Positions 16,831-25,971 of a stretch of DNA of 64,000 nucleotides are shown here, one piece after another (position 1 is the stretch's first letter; the number at the start of each line of letters is the position of its first letter). The notes under the pieces were generated by a model, which did not search any database, had not been told where the DNA came from, and worked only from the letters and a program-made list of their open reading frames with translations. The DNA is from Pedobacter sp. ok626 (lineage in GTDB: Bacteria; Bacteroidota; Bacteroidia; Sphingobacteriales; Sphingobacteriaceae). Location of the stretch: contig NZ_FNEX01000011.1 of assembly GCF_900100435.1 (NCBI RefSeq), positions 124,001-188,000 on the forward strand. The letters are read 5' to 3'. The translations under genes were made by a program, and so were the position numbers.

Positions 16831-17717
16831 CCTGGCTTTGGCAGTTGGCGCTGCAATACTCTAGCAGTTTGTGTGCTGCCATCATGACTCCATCCCGGGG
16901 GATAAATGAAATACTTGATCTTATCGAGGAGTTTCGGTGCTTTTCTCACATCAGCTATTAAAGCTTTAAATTCATGAAAAATGATATTTACGGCACCTGT
17001 ATCTTCAGGCTGCTTGGTTAAGCCATAGACTATCTTTTCTTCATCAACTTCTTTTTGAAAGGTGCCAAAAATACGATCCCAGATAATGAGTACCATGCCC
17101 ATGTTTTTATCCAGGTAGCGCAGGTTACTGGCGTGATGTACACGATGGTGGGATGGAGTTACAAAAATGTACTCAAATGCAGGATGAAGTTTGCCAATGG
17201 TTTGCGTATGTACCAGGTTGCCATAAATTTGGGTAATGAGGTAAGCAAACAGGATGTCGAGAGCATTAAAGCCCATTAAAGCCAAAGGGAGGTAGAAAAA
17301 AGCACGATACAAAGGCTCAAAAACGGTTGACCTAAAGCCAGTGGTCAGGTTAAAGTATTGGGAGGAATGATGGGTGACATGCATTGCCCAAAAGAACCTT
17401 ACATAGTGGCCTGTATAATGTAAAACCCAATATAGGAAATCCTGAGTAAGAATTAAGACAAGCCAGTAAAGGCAAACGTTGGAGATCTGGAACAAACGAT
17501 GATGTCTGTAAACGTATTCCAACAACATGAATGTGCCCGCTTTTGTCGCTACATTGACGATAAATGCGGACGCCATAAGGTATACATTGCTGAGGGTATC
17601 ACGCCCACGATAAAGTTTTTTATCGTGAGCGTAACTAAAATACATTTCAACTAAACTGAGTAAAGTAACAAAGCCGAATAAAGTAATTACGGTTATATGT
17701 TTATCTAATTCAGTCAT
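16827..17717 (-). CDS. Sterol desaturase/fatty acid hydroxylase superfamily membrane protein
   Basis: 296 residues with several membrane helices and the three His clusters of the di-iron superfamily: HYTGH near residue 100, HVTHH about ten residues later, and HRVHH near 193. These ligate two irons and use O2 to hydroxylate or desaturate lipids. Bacteroidota members are often beta-carotene hydroxylases or unassigned lipid hydroxylases, and the substrate is not evident here. It is convergent with and overlaps the MDR gene by 4 bases. It begins 10 bases after the DUF4249 gene ends, so it could be read from the receptor transcript. Confidence 0.88.
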   Translation of the reverse strand: MTELDKHITVITLFGFVTLLSLVEMYFSYAHDKKLYRGRDTLSNVYLMASAFIVNVATKAGTFMLLEYVYRHHRLFQISNVCLYWLVLILTQDFLYWVLHYTGHYVRFFWAMHVTHHSSQYFNLTTGFRSTVFEPLYRAFFYLPLALMGFNALDILFAYLITQIYGNLVHTQTIGKLHPAFEYIFVTPSHHRVHHASNLRYLDKNMGMVLIIWDRIFGTFQKEVDEEKIVYGLTKQPEDTGAVNIIFHEFKALIADVRKAPKLLDKIKYFIYPPGWSHDGSTQTARVLQRQLPKPG

Positions 17718-17727
17718 CTCTATCGCA

Positions 17728-18525
17728 TTATTGTATGGTTAATGTTTTTTGTTGTACCGTATGTGCGCTAAAAAAGCCAAGTGCACCGCCACTTATATTG
17801 CTTAGAGGATTACTTGGTGCTGCACCATTGTCTGATCCATTTGCACCAAACAAGCTAAATAGATAAGTATATACAGCAGGATCAATGCTATGCATAACTG
17901 CGGTTAATTTGTCTCCTTTTTTAAAGTTTAAAGACTTGTTTTTTGTATCGTTTTCAAAAACGAGGTAATCGTTAACCTCTTGCCCGGTGGTGAACTCATC
18001 ATTCATTACTTCATATTTTTTTTGGAGCTTGTCGTTAACATACTGTTGAAACCAATAGTAATTTTTAGTTTCCAGGGGGTCTTTGAATTTTATCATAGGC
18101 GTAACTCTGGTTGAATCGAAATCTTTTGGTTTGAGGGTAAAATCCATGAAAGGAACAGCTTGAGGCATGGTGCTGCTGGCTTTAAATAACTCGCCTTTAA
18201 TATTAACTGTTAAATTATAGGTTTCGCCAGGTGTGCCATTAATTGCTGTCGTCTCATAGATGCCTTTTCCTGTTTCTGTTAACACAATTGTATTGCCTTT
18301 GGTTTCAATTTTAACACTAGCACCGCTAATCCCATTAAAAACGTTATCATCGCCAAACGCTTTGGTCTCACTGATGTATACCTTACAGTTACCCGGTTCG
18401 TTCGTAATGGTGCCCTCAATTACATATTTAAGTTCATTGTCGTTGAATTTTAAGTCTACAACTTTCTCACAAGACCATTGAACCGAAATTATTAGTAAAA
18501 ATATAATGCGAATTATTGTTTTCAT
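17728..18525 (-). CDS. DUF4249 lipoprotein partner of a TonB-dependent receptor
   Basis: 265 residues with a lipoprotein signal (Cys19 in VQWSCEKVVDL) and the DUF4249 opening LKYVIEGTITNEPGNCKVYIS followed by beta-sandwich sequence. In Bacteroidota these genes almost always sit right behind a TonB-dependent receptor, as here (3-base gap). The protein probably sits on the cell surface as an accessory of the receptor, standing where SusD stands in glycan systems. It is somewhat short for the family. The ligand is unknown. Confidence 0.82.
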   Translation of the reverse strand: MKTIIRIIFLLIISVQWSCEKVVDLKFNDNELKYVIEGTITNEPGNCKVYISETKAFGDDNVFNGISGASVKIETKGNTIVLTETGKGIYETTAINGTPGETYNLTVNIKGELFKASSTMPQAVPFMDFTLKPKDFDSTRVTPMIKFKDPLETKNYYWFQQYVNDKLQKKYEVMNDEFTTGQEVNDYLVFENDTKNKSLNFKKGDKLTAVMHSIDPAVYTYLFSLFGANGSDNGAAPSNPLSNISGGALGFFSAHTVQQKTLTIQ

Positions 18526-18528
18526 ATT

Positions 18529-21174
18529 CTAGAATTTAAAATTATAAGAAATTGACGGAACGAACCTAAATAGGGTTGTTCTGACTGCTTCCGTTCTGTT
18601 TGGATCTGTTTCGTTGTCTCTAAAAGTAATGCGGTAGGCATTCTCTCTGCCATAGGCATTGTAAAGGCTAAAATTAAGTTCAGAAGAGAACTTTTTGGTT
18701 TGTTTTAGCTGTCGTGTTGCACCCAAGTCAAGGCGGTGATAGCTCGGCATCCGGTCAGCATTGCGATCTGAAAAGTAGAAATAGCTATGTCCAAGCAATT
18801 TGTATTTTCCATTTGGAAAGGTAACTGCGTTTCCGGTGGCAAATACCCAGTTGGCAGATAAAGACCATTTTTTGCTCAGTTGGTACATGCTCACCAACGA
18901 AATGTCATGTGTTCTGTCTTGACGGGCATTGTACCAATTGTTACTGTTGATGCCATCAATCTTTCTTTCTGTTTTAGAGATGGTATATGCAATCCAGCCG
19001 GTTAATTTGCCGTTTTTCTTTTTCAATAAAAACTCTGCACCATAGGCTCGTCCTTTTCCATAAAGCAATTGAGTCTCAATAGGCTGGTTGGTATAAATAT
19101 TAGCTCCATTTCTATAGTCAATCTGGTTTTGCAGGGTTTTATAATAGGTTTCAACAGTCAACTCATAATTGTCATCATTTAGATTTTTATAATAACCAAG
19201 AGATACCTGATCACTCAATTCTGGTTTAATCACATTGGTGCTGGCAACCCATCTATCTGTAGGAGAGGCGGAGTTTGAGTTAGAAATAAGATGCAGGTTT
19301 TGTGCATTCCTAACATAAGATGCCTTAATGGAAGTAGAACCGTTTACCTGTAAGGCAGCAGCTATTCTTGGCTCCAGGTTTACATAAGTTTTAACAACTT
19401 CGCCGCTTTTGTAGCTGGTTGTTCCCGTTACATTACCTGCTGGGTCAAACGTATAGTAGTCGCCTTCGCCAAGAATACTAAAAGCCGAAACACGTAGCCC
19501 ATAAGTAAAACTCAAAGTATTGCTGGCTTTCCAGGTGTTACTGGCATAAACGGCGTTCTCAAGCGAGTATCGGTTTTGAAGCTTTTGCGATATTAGGCCG
19601 GAATTACCGGTAGCCTGGACTTCCCCAGGTGTAATGGTATGATATATCGAGTTTAGTCCAAAGCTAAATGTGTTTTTTTCGTTGGCATACCATTGGAAAT
19701 CTTGTTTGAAGTTCCAGTCTCTGATCTGTGAGAAAAGGCTTAATGAACTTTCATCATCAATAGATTTTATTTTGTAATTGTAATTGCTGAATATAGCAGA
19801 TGTGTTTGAAAATAGTTTGCTGCTAAAAACGTGGTTCCAGCGTAGAGTAGCTGTGGCATTACCCCAGTTTATACCTGCTACATTGTCTGCTCCTAATACA
19901 TCTTTGCCAAAATAGCCAGATATAAACAATCTGTCTTTATCGCCTAAAATGTAATTGGCTTTTAAGTTTACATCATAGAAATACAGCTTTGCATCTCTAG
20001 TAGCCGAATCACTGGAAAGCTTTAGGAACATATCGGCATAAGTTCTTCGTGCTGAAATCAAGAAAGAAGATTTCTCTTTTTGTATTGGCCCTTCTACATT
20101 AATCCTTGCAGCAATAAGTCCTACACCGCCACTTACGCCAAACTTCTGGCTATTTCCGTCGTTCATTTTAACATCCAGTACCGAAGATAAGCCGCCGCCG
20201 TACTGTGCAGGCATACCGCTCTTGTAAAGTGTTACATTTTTTATGGCATCAGAATTAAAGGTGGAGAAAAAGCCAAGTAGGTGTGAAGCATTGTAAACCG
20301 GTGCTTCGTCTAAAAGGATCATATTTTGATCGGCGCTGCCTCCGCGGACAAAGAAGCCGCCACTGCCTTCGCCCGAAGTTTTAACACCCGGTAAAAGTTG
20401 CAACGTTTTTATCAAATCGCGTTCTCCGAGTAGTACCGGTACATTTTTAGTCTCACTGATACTTAGTCGTTCCATTCCCATTTGAGGGTTGTCTACACGT
20501 CTTCGATCATTGTTTCCTGTAATGGTTACGGTTTCAAGCTCATTTAAATCATCTTGCAGGGAGATGTTCAAATTGGTGTTTTTGCTTAAGTCAATTGTAG
20601 TCTTATAGTTTTTTGTGCCAACAGCATTTACAGTGATACTATAAGTACCTACTGGTAGGGTAATAGAGTAAAAACCATATTCATTGCTTGAAGTTGCATA
20701 ATTGGTTCCTGCCACGCGCAAGGTTGCGGCTATAATGGTTTCACCGGTACTTGCATATTTAATAGTACCACTTAAAGTGCGTTTTCCTTGGTTTGCCGCC
20801 GGATTTGCCGCCGGTTCGGCCACCGGCTTTTTTTCCTTAGCGGGGTCAAAACGTATAAATACTTCTGCACCTAAAGGACTAAACTGTATTGGGTGTCCGG
20901 TAAATGCATCCTTCAGCATGGTCGATAGGGGGCTGTCTTTCGCAATTACATTGAGCTTTATATTACTGGTAGCTACCTGTTCGTTGTATGTGAATTTAAC
21001 CCCGCTTACGCTGGTTATCTTATCTAGCGCGGCTTTTAAGGGTTCATTATTAAGTGTTATTGTAATGCGCTTTTCAAGCGGGTCTTGTGCCCATGCATGG
21101 GTTTGTACGATCAATAATAGTAGCAATACGATGGCGATGCATGTCAGAAATCTGACCTGTCCATTTAGTTTCAT
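18529..21174 (-). CDS. TonB-dependent receptor with STN signalling domain
   Basis: 881 residues with a signal peptide, then an STN (secretin/TonB N-terminal) domain at about 33-110 (ITITLNNEPLKAALDKI), a CarboxypepD_reg-like beta-sandwich at about 130-215, a plug at about 225-345, and a C-terminal 22-strand barrel ending SISYNFKF. The STN domain is the part that contacts a FecR-type anti-sigma factor, so the receptor can signal ligand binding inward. The neighbours fit: ECF sigma, FecR, receptor, DUF4249 in transcription order. No SusD gene follows, which argues against a standard glycan importer; the ligand may be a siderophore, peptide or other compound. Confidence 0.93.
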   Translation of the reverse strand: MKLNGQVRFLTCIAIVLLLLLIVQTHAWAQDPLEKRITITLNNEPLKAALDKITSVSGVKFTYNEQVATSNIKLNVIAKDSPLSTMLKDAFTGHPIQFSPLGAEVFIRFDPAKEKKPVAEPAANPAANQGKRTLSGTIKYASTGETIIAATLRVAGTNYATSSNEYGFYSITLPVGTYSITVNAVGTKNYKTTIDLSKNTNLNISLQDDLNELETVTITGNNDRRRVDNPQMGMERLSISETKNVPVLLGERDLIKTLQLLPGVKTSGEGSGGFFVRGGSADQNMILLDEAPVYNASHLLGFFSTFNSDAIKNVTLYKSGMPAQYGGGLSSVLDVKMNDGNSQKFGVSGGVGLIAARINVEGPIQKEKSSFLISARRTYADMFLKLSSDSATRDAKLYFYDVNLKANYILGDKDRLFISGYFGKDVLGADNVAGINWGNATATLRWNHVFSSKLFSNTSAIFSNYNYKIKSIDDESSLSLFSQIRDWNFKQDFQWYANEKNTFSFGLNSIYHTITPGEVQATGNSGLISQKLQNRYSLENAVYASNTWKASNTLSFTYGLRVSAFSILGEGDYYTFDPAGNVTGTTSYKSGEVVKTYVNLEPRIAAALQVNGSTSIKASYVRNAQNLHLISNSNSASPTDRWVASTNVIKPELSDQVSLGYYKNLNDDNYELTVETYYKTLQNQIDYRNGANIYTNQPIETQLLYGKGRAYGAEFLLKKKNGKLTGWIAYTISKTERKIDGINSNNWYNARQDRTHDISLVSMYQLSKKWSLSANWVFATGNAVTFPNGKYKLLGHSYFYFSDRNADRMPSYHRLDLGATRQLKQTKKFSSELNFSLYNAYGRENAYRITFRDNETDPNRTEAVRTTLFRFVPSISYNFKF

Positions 21175-21215
21175 ATAGATTTGATGTGTTTAAAAATTAT
21201 GGCCTTTACAGGTAT

Positions 21216-22205
21216 TTATTTTGTGATTGTATAGAGTGCTCCCTCTTTTTTCCATTTAGCTTCCATTACTATACATAATTTATTTAGGGTTTCATTTAGT
21301 GGATTAGTCATATTCAGGTTGCCGTAAAATGCCTTTGAAGACAGTTCAGGATCAAATTGAATTTTAATGTTATACTGGTTTTTTATATCGTTGCCAACTT
21401 CCTCAAGTACGGCTCCTTTGTATTCATATAAGCCTAATCGCTTGCTCAGGAAGGCTGCGGCATCAGGATAGTCCATCTTTGTGAGCTTTGATGTCATCTT
21501 ATCCACCGTGATCCGTTGATTTGCGGTTATCGTATCCCGCTGGGTATCATTCTCGGTATTTAAAGCTACGGCGACTCTTCCTGTTACCAGTGTTACATCG
21601 ATGGTATGTTGTTCTGCGTATGCGGTAACATTAAAGCTGGTACCAAGTACCGTTGTACTTACTGTTCCGCTTTTAATGATAAACGGATGTTTGGCATCAT
21701 GGCTTACTTCAAAGAAGGCTTCTCCATCAAGTGAGACTAACCTTTCGGCTCCTTCAAATTTATCGGGATAGCTTAACTTACTGTTTGGACTAAGCCATAC
21801 TTTGGTGCCATCGGCAAGTTGTAATTGTTTGCGTTGACCTGAAGCTGCGGCTATTTGATAACTAGGAGCTGAGCTAAATATTTGAGTAATGGCCGATCGG
21901 TAAAAATATGCGCCTGTAAATAGTAGGAGCAACGCTGCAACACCAATCCATTTTTGTAAGCCAAAGTAAGGCTTTCTGGTAGGCTGCAATTTTACTTGCT
22001 GCGCTTCTGTTTTTAGGAATGGTGGGATTAGCCCTTCTTCTGGCAAAGCATTTGTTTGATCCCAGGTGTTGGACATTAAAGCCAGGAGTTCCAGATCTAT
22101 ATTGCTTTTATCCAGCAACTCAAAGAATTTTTTAAGTTCTGTAGCGCTACACTGGTTGTTCAGGTAAAGGTTGTATAAGTGTTTTAATTGCTCTTTTTCT
22201 TCCAC
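21216..22205 (-). CDS. FecR family anti-sigma factor
   Basis: 329 residues: an N-terminal cytoplasmic part that binds the sigma factor, one membrane helix near residues 85-105 (WIGVAALLLLFTGAYFY), the periplasmic FecR domain about 120-225 (QLQLADGTKVWLSPNSKLSY, SLDGEAFFEVSHD), and a C-terminal DUF4974/STN-like domain about 255-329. It relays the occupied state of the TonB receptor to the ECF sigma factor. It lies between its two partners, 69 bases after the sigma gene and 41 bases before the receptor. Confidence 0.93.
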   Translation of the reverse strand: MEEKEQLKHLYNLYLNNQCSATELKKFFELLDKSNIDLELLALMSNTWDQTNALPEEGLIPPFLKTEAQQVKLQPTRKPYFGLQKWIGVAALLLLFTGAYFYRSAITQIFSSAPSYQIAAASGQRKQLQLADGTKVWLSPNSKLSYPDKFEGAERLVSLDGEAFFEVSHDAKHPFIIKSGTVSTTVLGTSFNVTAYAEQHTIDVTLVTGRVAVALNTENDTQRDTITANQRITVDKMTSKLTKMDYPDAAAFLSKRLGLYEYKGAVLEEVGNDIKNQYNIKIQFDPELSSKAFYGNLNMTNPLNETLNKLCIVMEAKWKKEGALYTITK

Positions 22206-22274
22206 TGTTTGATAATTTAGCGAGCCCTTTTACGAAGCTCGTTTATTACAATACAATTGAAAAAGAGGAGGGGA

Positions 22275-22883
22275 CTAGTGGGGACGAAAATAATTTGATG
22301 AAGCAATAATAAAACAAACGATGCTTCCATGTTTACTTACATAACTGCGGATGAATTTTGTAGCTTCAACCATGTGGTTTTTTACCGTGTTTTTTGAAAT
22401 GTTCAATTTTTCAGCGATTTGATCGTGACTCATTTCTTCATTACGACTCATTTGGTAGATGATTTTCTTTTGAGGAGGTAGGTTTTCTATAGCTTCATCA
22501 TAGGTTTTTAGCAGCTCTTTTTCCAGTAAGTTATCTTCTGTCGTATTACGGATGGTTTCAATGTAATGGAATATTTCGTCCTGCAGACTTTTTTCGCGTG
22601 CTACTTTTTTAAGGTGATTGAGTACGTGGTTTAAGGTGATTTTTTTGAGGTACGCGCTAAAGTTTAATTCCGTATTGATTTGCGCTTTCTTTTGCCATAA
22701 TCTGATAAAGACTTCCTGAACGATCTCCTCGGCAGTTTCTGAGGATTTACATAGATTGTAAGCATAGATGTACATTTTGCTCCTGTACAGGTTGTAAATT
22801 TGTGCAAACGCCAATTCATCGCCGTTTCTGAGTTTAGTCAGCAGCACCTCGTTTTCACTCATATCCGATTGGTCTGTAAGCAT
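22275..22883 (-). CDS. ECF-type RNA polymerase sigma-70 factor
   Basis: About 202 residues from 22883; the ATG at 22862 (MSENEVLL) is an equally good start. Region 2 is seen in FAQIYNLYRSKMYIYAYNLC and EEIVQEVFIRLWQKK, region 4 in PPQKKIIYQMSRNEEMSHDQ with the helix-turn-helix IAEKLNISKNTVKNHMVEA. It probably directs transcription of the receptor genes when released by FecR. No strong Bacteroidota housekeeping promoter is visible in the 140 bases upstream. Confidence 0.95.
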   Translation of the reverse strand: MLTDQSDMSENEVLLTKLRNGDELAFAQIYNLYRSKMYIYAYNLCKSSETAEEIVQEVFIRLWQKKAQINTELNFSAYLKKITLNHVLNHLKKVAREKSLQDEIFHYIETIRNTTEDNLLEKELLKTYDEAIENLPPQKKIIYQMSRNEEMSHDQIAEKLNISKNTVKNHMVEATKFIRSYVSKHGSIVCFIIASSNYFRPH

Positions 22884-23082
22884 GGAGATCTATTGGGCTC
22901 AATGTTAAATAAATTTTTCTTTACAAAAAAATTAGACGGAATAGACGACAATCTTATTGATTGCTAATAAGTTAATAAGAACTAACTTTTTTGGTTTTAT
23001 AGTCAACTGTAATCTTGGTGTAATTAAGTGATAATAAGCGTAGTATTAAATTTGTGCTGTAACATTATGAAAGTTTTTTGTC

Positions 23083-23090
23083 TAATTTTG
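23083..23090 (+). promoter_or_regulatory. Candidate -7 box ahead of a small lipoprotein gene
   Basis: TAATTTTG is an exact TAnnTTTG match, 22 bases before the preferred ATG at 23112. The nearest TTTG (23051-23054) is too far upstream, so only half of the promoter pattern is met. If real, it supports the short gene start over the ATG at 23028. Confidence 0.35.
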
Positions 23091-23111
23091 AAAACAAATA
23101 TGACAATCTTT

Positions 23112-23288
23112 ATGAAACGTTTCCTCTTTATGGCAGTTATGGTTTTGAGCCTGAGCGCCTGTGATAATACCCAAAAAATACGGTTAAGAGCTCCAGAGCC
23201 TAAAAGTACCGATGCTACCGTTTCGACTGGAAAGGTAGATACTATTCGGAAGGATAGTTTAAATAATGATCAGGTAATTTCACACTGA
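23112..23288 (+). CDS. Small lipoprotein, unknown function
   Basis: 58 residues from the ATG at 23112 (alternative ATGs at 23100 and 23028). The signal MKRFLFMAVMVLSLSAC ends in a good lipobox with Cys17, followed by a hydrophilic, Lys/Asp/Thr-rich mature part of about 40 residues that looks unstructured. No domain is recognised. It stands alone between the ECF sigma gene and the GyrI-like gene. Membrane attachment is the only prediction possible. Confidence 0.6.
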   Translation: MKRFLFMAVMVLSLSACDNTQKIRLRAPEPKSTDATVSTGKVDTIRKDSLNNDQVISH

Positions 23289-23338
23289 CATAGGGTTGTC
23301 ACAACCCCATTTATTTTTGCTTCATAAATCATCAAAAA

Positions 23339-23800
23339 ATGGAAAAGCAAATACTCCGATCATTTCCTGTTATAGGAATTACAGTACGAACCAGCAATGC
23401 TGAAGGACATGCCGCAAAAGATATTCCTGAATTGTGGGCAAGATTTTGGAGGATTGATGTAGCTTCAAAAATCCCTGGAAGGGTGGGTAATGATATTTAT
23501 AGCGTGTATACTGCCTATGAGGGGGATTATACAAAACCCTATACGACGTTGATTGGTTACAAGGTAGAAAACCTGGATCATATCCCAGATGGCTTTTCAG
23601 GTTTGTTAATTGAAGAAGGGCCATACATGAAATGTACTGCTAAGGGTAATTTATCGCAAGGCGCAGTATTTGATGCCTGGTTGGAAATCTGGAATGCCGA
23701 GATTCCCAGGGCGTATACGTCTGATTTTGAGGTATACGGAGAGCGGGCTCAAAACCCGGAAGACGCCGAAGTTGACATTTATCTGGCTCTTAAACAGTAA
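23339..23800 (+). CDS. GyrI-like/AraC effector-binding domain protein
   Basis: 153 residues forming a stand-alone SHS2-type effector-binding (GyrI-like) domain: FPVIGITVRTSNAEG at the start, IYSVYTAYEGDYTKPYTTLIGYKV in the middle, and a C-terminal IPRAYTSDFEVYGERAQNPE..VDIYLALK strand. Such domains bind small, often cationic or hydrophobic ligands, either in regulators or as free-standing proteins that may sequester or hydrolyse them. No DNA-binding domain is attached. It is followed by the M13 peptidase after 45 bases. Confidence 0.82.
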   Translation: MEKQILRSFPVIGITVRTSNAEGHAAKDIPELWARFWRIDVASKIPGRVGNDIYSVYTAYEGDYTKPYTTLIGYKVENLDHIPDGFSGLLIEEGPYMKCTAKGNLSQGAVFDAWLEIWNAEIPRAYTSDFEVYGERAQNPEDAEVDIYLALKQ

Positions 23801-23817
23801 CAGGGTTAAATTTTTAC

Positions 23818-23825
23818 TAAGTTTG
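23818..23825 (+). promoter_or_regulatory. Candidate -7 box of the M13 peptidase gene
   Basis: TAAGTTTG matches TAnnTTTG exactly and lies 20 bases before the ATG at 23846. A TTG at 19-20 bases upstream is missing, so confidence is limited. Confidence 0.4.
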
Positions 23826-23845
23826 AATATACTAACTCATAACTT

Positions 23846-25891
23846 ATGCTAAAAATAAACAGATCAATAGGGATTCCAGCGCTGGCTGGAACAATCTTAT
23901 TCCTGGCTGCATGCAGTAATTCCGATGTTAAAACGGGCGAACTTCACTCTGGGATTATCCTTAAAAACATGGATACCACTGTGGTGCCGGGCAACAACTT
24001 TACAGAATATGTAAATGGTACCTGGATGAAAAATACTAAAATCCCTTCGGATAAGGCGTCTTTTGGTGCAATGGCCATTTTAGCGGATAAAACACAGGAC
24101 GATGTAAAAGCTATTATTGAAACGGCGGCAAAATCTAAATCGAAAGATGGTTCTGAAGAACAGAAGATCGGTGACTTTTTCGATTCTTATATGAATATGA
24201 AAGTGCGCGATTCGATTGGTTTAGCGCCTTTAGCTCCAGAATTTAAGAAAATTGACGCACTTACATCCAATAAAGACCTTGCCGCTTATTTTGCTTATGC
24301 AAATAAGATTGGCTTTAAGATTCCTTTCGGTCTTGGGGTAATGGAAGATTTCAAAGATCCTAAAAAATATATGCTGTATAGCTGGCAGGGAGGTTTAGGC
24401 TTGCCTGATCGTGATTATTACTTGCTTACAGATGCAAAGTCGAAGGAGATTCGCGACAAGTATGTTTTGCATATCGAAAATATGTTGAAGATTGCCGGAA
24501 TACCTGATGCTGGTAAAAAAGCGAAAGAAATCATGGCTTTGGAAACCTTACTTGCTTCAAAGCATATGAAAAAGGAAGATACCAGAGATATGGCAGCTTT
24601 ATACAACAAGTATGCAGTTAAGGATCTGAATAAGCTACTTGCTGATTTTGATTGGAATACTTTGCTTGTTGATGGTGGTATTAAAGGTGTAGACAGCTTG
24701 GTGGTTACGCAGGTAGCTTATACCAAAGATCTGACTGCAATTTTGAAAAATACCCCAATTGATACCTGGAAAGATTATTTGAAATGGGGCGTGATTCATG
24801 GTGCTGCAACTTCATTAAATACAGCATTGGATAAGGAAAACTTTAACTTTTATGCAACAACGCTTAAAGGTGTTAAAGAAATGAAACCACAATGGCGCAG
24901 AGCGGTAGATGTGGTGAATGACAATCTTGGCGAAATGGTGGGTAAGTTATATGTAGAGAAACATTTTCCGCCTGTAGCCAAAGAACGCATGTTGAAATTG
25001 GTTGAAAACCTGCTAAAAGCTTACGAGTCTAGCATTAAAGAGTTGGACTGGATGAGTCCGGAGACTAAAAAGCAAGCTTTGGTGAAGATCAGTAAGTTTA
25101 CGCCAAAAATTGGTTATCCCGATAAATGGAGAGATTACAGTACTTTGAAGGTGATTAAAGGTGATCTTTATGGTAATCAGCTCCGTGCTACAGAATTTGA
25201 ATACAACAGAACTATTCATAAACTGGGTAAACCTGTTGATCGCTCTGAGTGGGGGATGACTCCGCAAACGGTGAATGCATATTATAACCCACCAATGAAT
25301 GAGATTGTATTCCCGGCAGCAATTTTGCAGCCTCCATTCTTTGATATGAATGCTGATGATGCTGTAAATTATGGTGGCATCGGTGCGGTAATTGGACACG
25401 AGGTTGGCCATGGTTTTGATGATCAAGGTAGTACTTTTGATGGTGATGGTGTGATGCGCAATTGGTGGACGAAGAAAGATATGGAAGAGTTTAAGAAAAG
25501 AACCAGTGCATTGGTAGCTCAATACAGTGGCTTTAAAGTTTTCCCTGATTTGAGCGTGAATGGAAACTTTACTTTGGGTGAAAATATTGGTGACCTTGGT
25601 GGTTTGAGCATTGCCTTGAGAGCTTATAATGCGAGTTTAAATGGTAAACCAGCTCCGGTTATGGATGGTTTTACTGGTATACAAAGGGTGTTTATAGGCT
25701 GGGGACAAGCCTGGTTAAATAAATCAACTGATGAGAATTTGAGAAATCAGGTTGGTACTGATCCGCATTCTCCTGCTAAATTTAGGGTGAATGGTGTGGT
25801 AAGAAACATTCCTGAGTTTTATACCGCATTTAATGTGAAGCCTACAGATTCATTATATCTTGCTCCTGATAAGAGAGTGAAAATCTGGTAA
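23846..25891 (+). CDS. M13 (neprilysin/PepO-like) zinc metallopeptidase lipoprotein
   Basis: 681 residues with a lipoprotein signal (LAAC, Cys23). The N-terminal Peptidase_M13_N domain covers about 50-430. The C-terminal catalytic domain has the zinc site HEVGH (H518, E519, H522) and the third ligand E579 in GENIGDLGG. NAYYNPPMNEIVFPAAILQPP is the family substrate-binding block. Members cleave peptides below about 40 residues on the amino side of hydrophobic residues, here in the periplasm or at the outer membrane. Length is typical. The gene ends in a strong terminator. Confidence 0.96.
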   Translation: MLKINRSIGIPALAGTILFLAACSNSDVKTGELHSGIILKNMDTTVVPGNNFTEYVNGTWMKNTKIPSDKASFGAMAILADKTQDDVKAIIETAAKSKSKDGSEEQKIGDFFDSYMNMKVRDSIGLAPLAPEFKKIDALTSNKDLAAYFAYANKIGFKIPFGLGVMEDFKDPKKYMLYSWQGGLGLPDRDYYLLTDAKSKEIRDKYVLHIENMLKIAGIPDAGKKAKEIMALETLLASKHMKKEDTRDMAALYNKYAVKDLNKLLADFDWNTLLVDGGIKGVDSLVVTQVAYTKDLTAILKNTPIDTWKDYLKWGVIHGAATSLNTALDKENFNFYATTLKGVKEMKPQWRRAVDVVNDNLGEMVGKLYVEKHFPPVAKERMLKLVENLLKAYESSIKELDWMSPETKKQALVKISKFTPKIGYPDKWRDYSTLKVIKGDLYGNQLRATEFEYNRTIHKLGKPVDRSEWGMTPQTVNAYYNPPMNEIVFPAAILQPPFFDMNADDAVNYGGIGAVIGHEVGHGFDDQGSTFDGDGVMRNWWTKKDMEEFKKRTSALVAQYSGFKVFPDLSVNGNFTLGENIGDLGGLSIALRAYNASLNGKPAPVMDGFTGIQRVFIGWGQAWLNKSTDENLRNQVGTDPHSPAKFRVNGVVRNIPEFYTAFNVKPTDSLYLAPDKRVKIW

Positions 25892-25909
25892 GGGGTTTAT
25901 TAATTCATT

Positions 25910-25947
25910 AAAAAGGTCTGTTCAGCTAGCTGAACAGACCTTTTTTT
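25910..25947. terminator. Bidirectional terminator between the M13 and CBS genes
   Basis: A perfect 36-base inverted repeat (25910-25945) with five A at one end and seven T at the other, between convergent genes. It can act on both strands. Confidence 0.85.
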
Positions 25948-25971
25948 CGTTTTATGTTTGGTTAAATATGT

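Noticed and set aside
20702..21178. 158-residue plus-strand open frame inside the TonB receptor gene
   Set aside because: It is antisense to the well-supported STN and regulatory domains of the receptor, and its hydrophobic content mirrors their codon bias. No domain, promoter or start context supports it.
25013..25522. 169-residue minus-strand open frame inside the M13 peptidase gene
   Set aside because: It overlaps the catalytic domain with HEVGH. The antisense frame has no recognisable domain and the sense gene is certain.
25910..25945. Perfect 36-base palindrome as a regulator-binding site
   Set aside because: Its position between convergent stops, with A/T runs at both ends, is explained by a bidirectional terminator.
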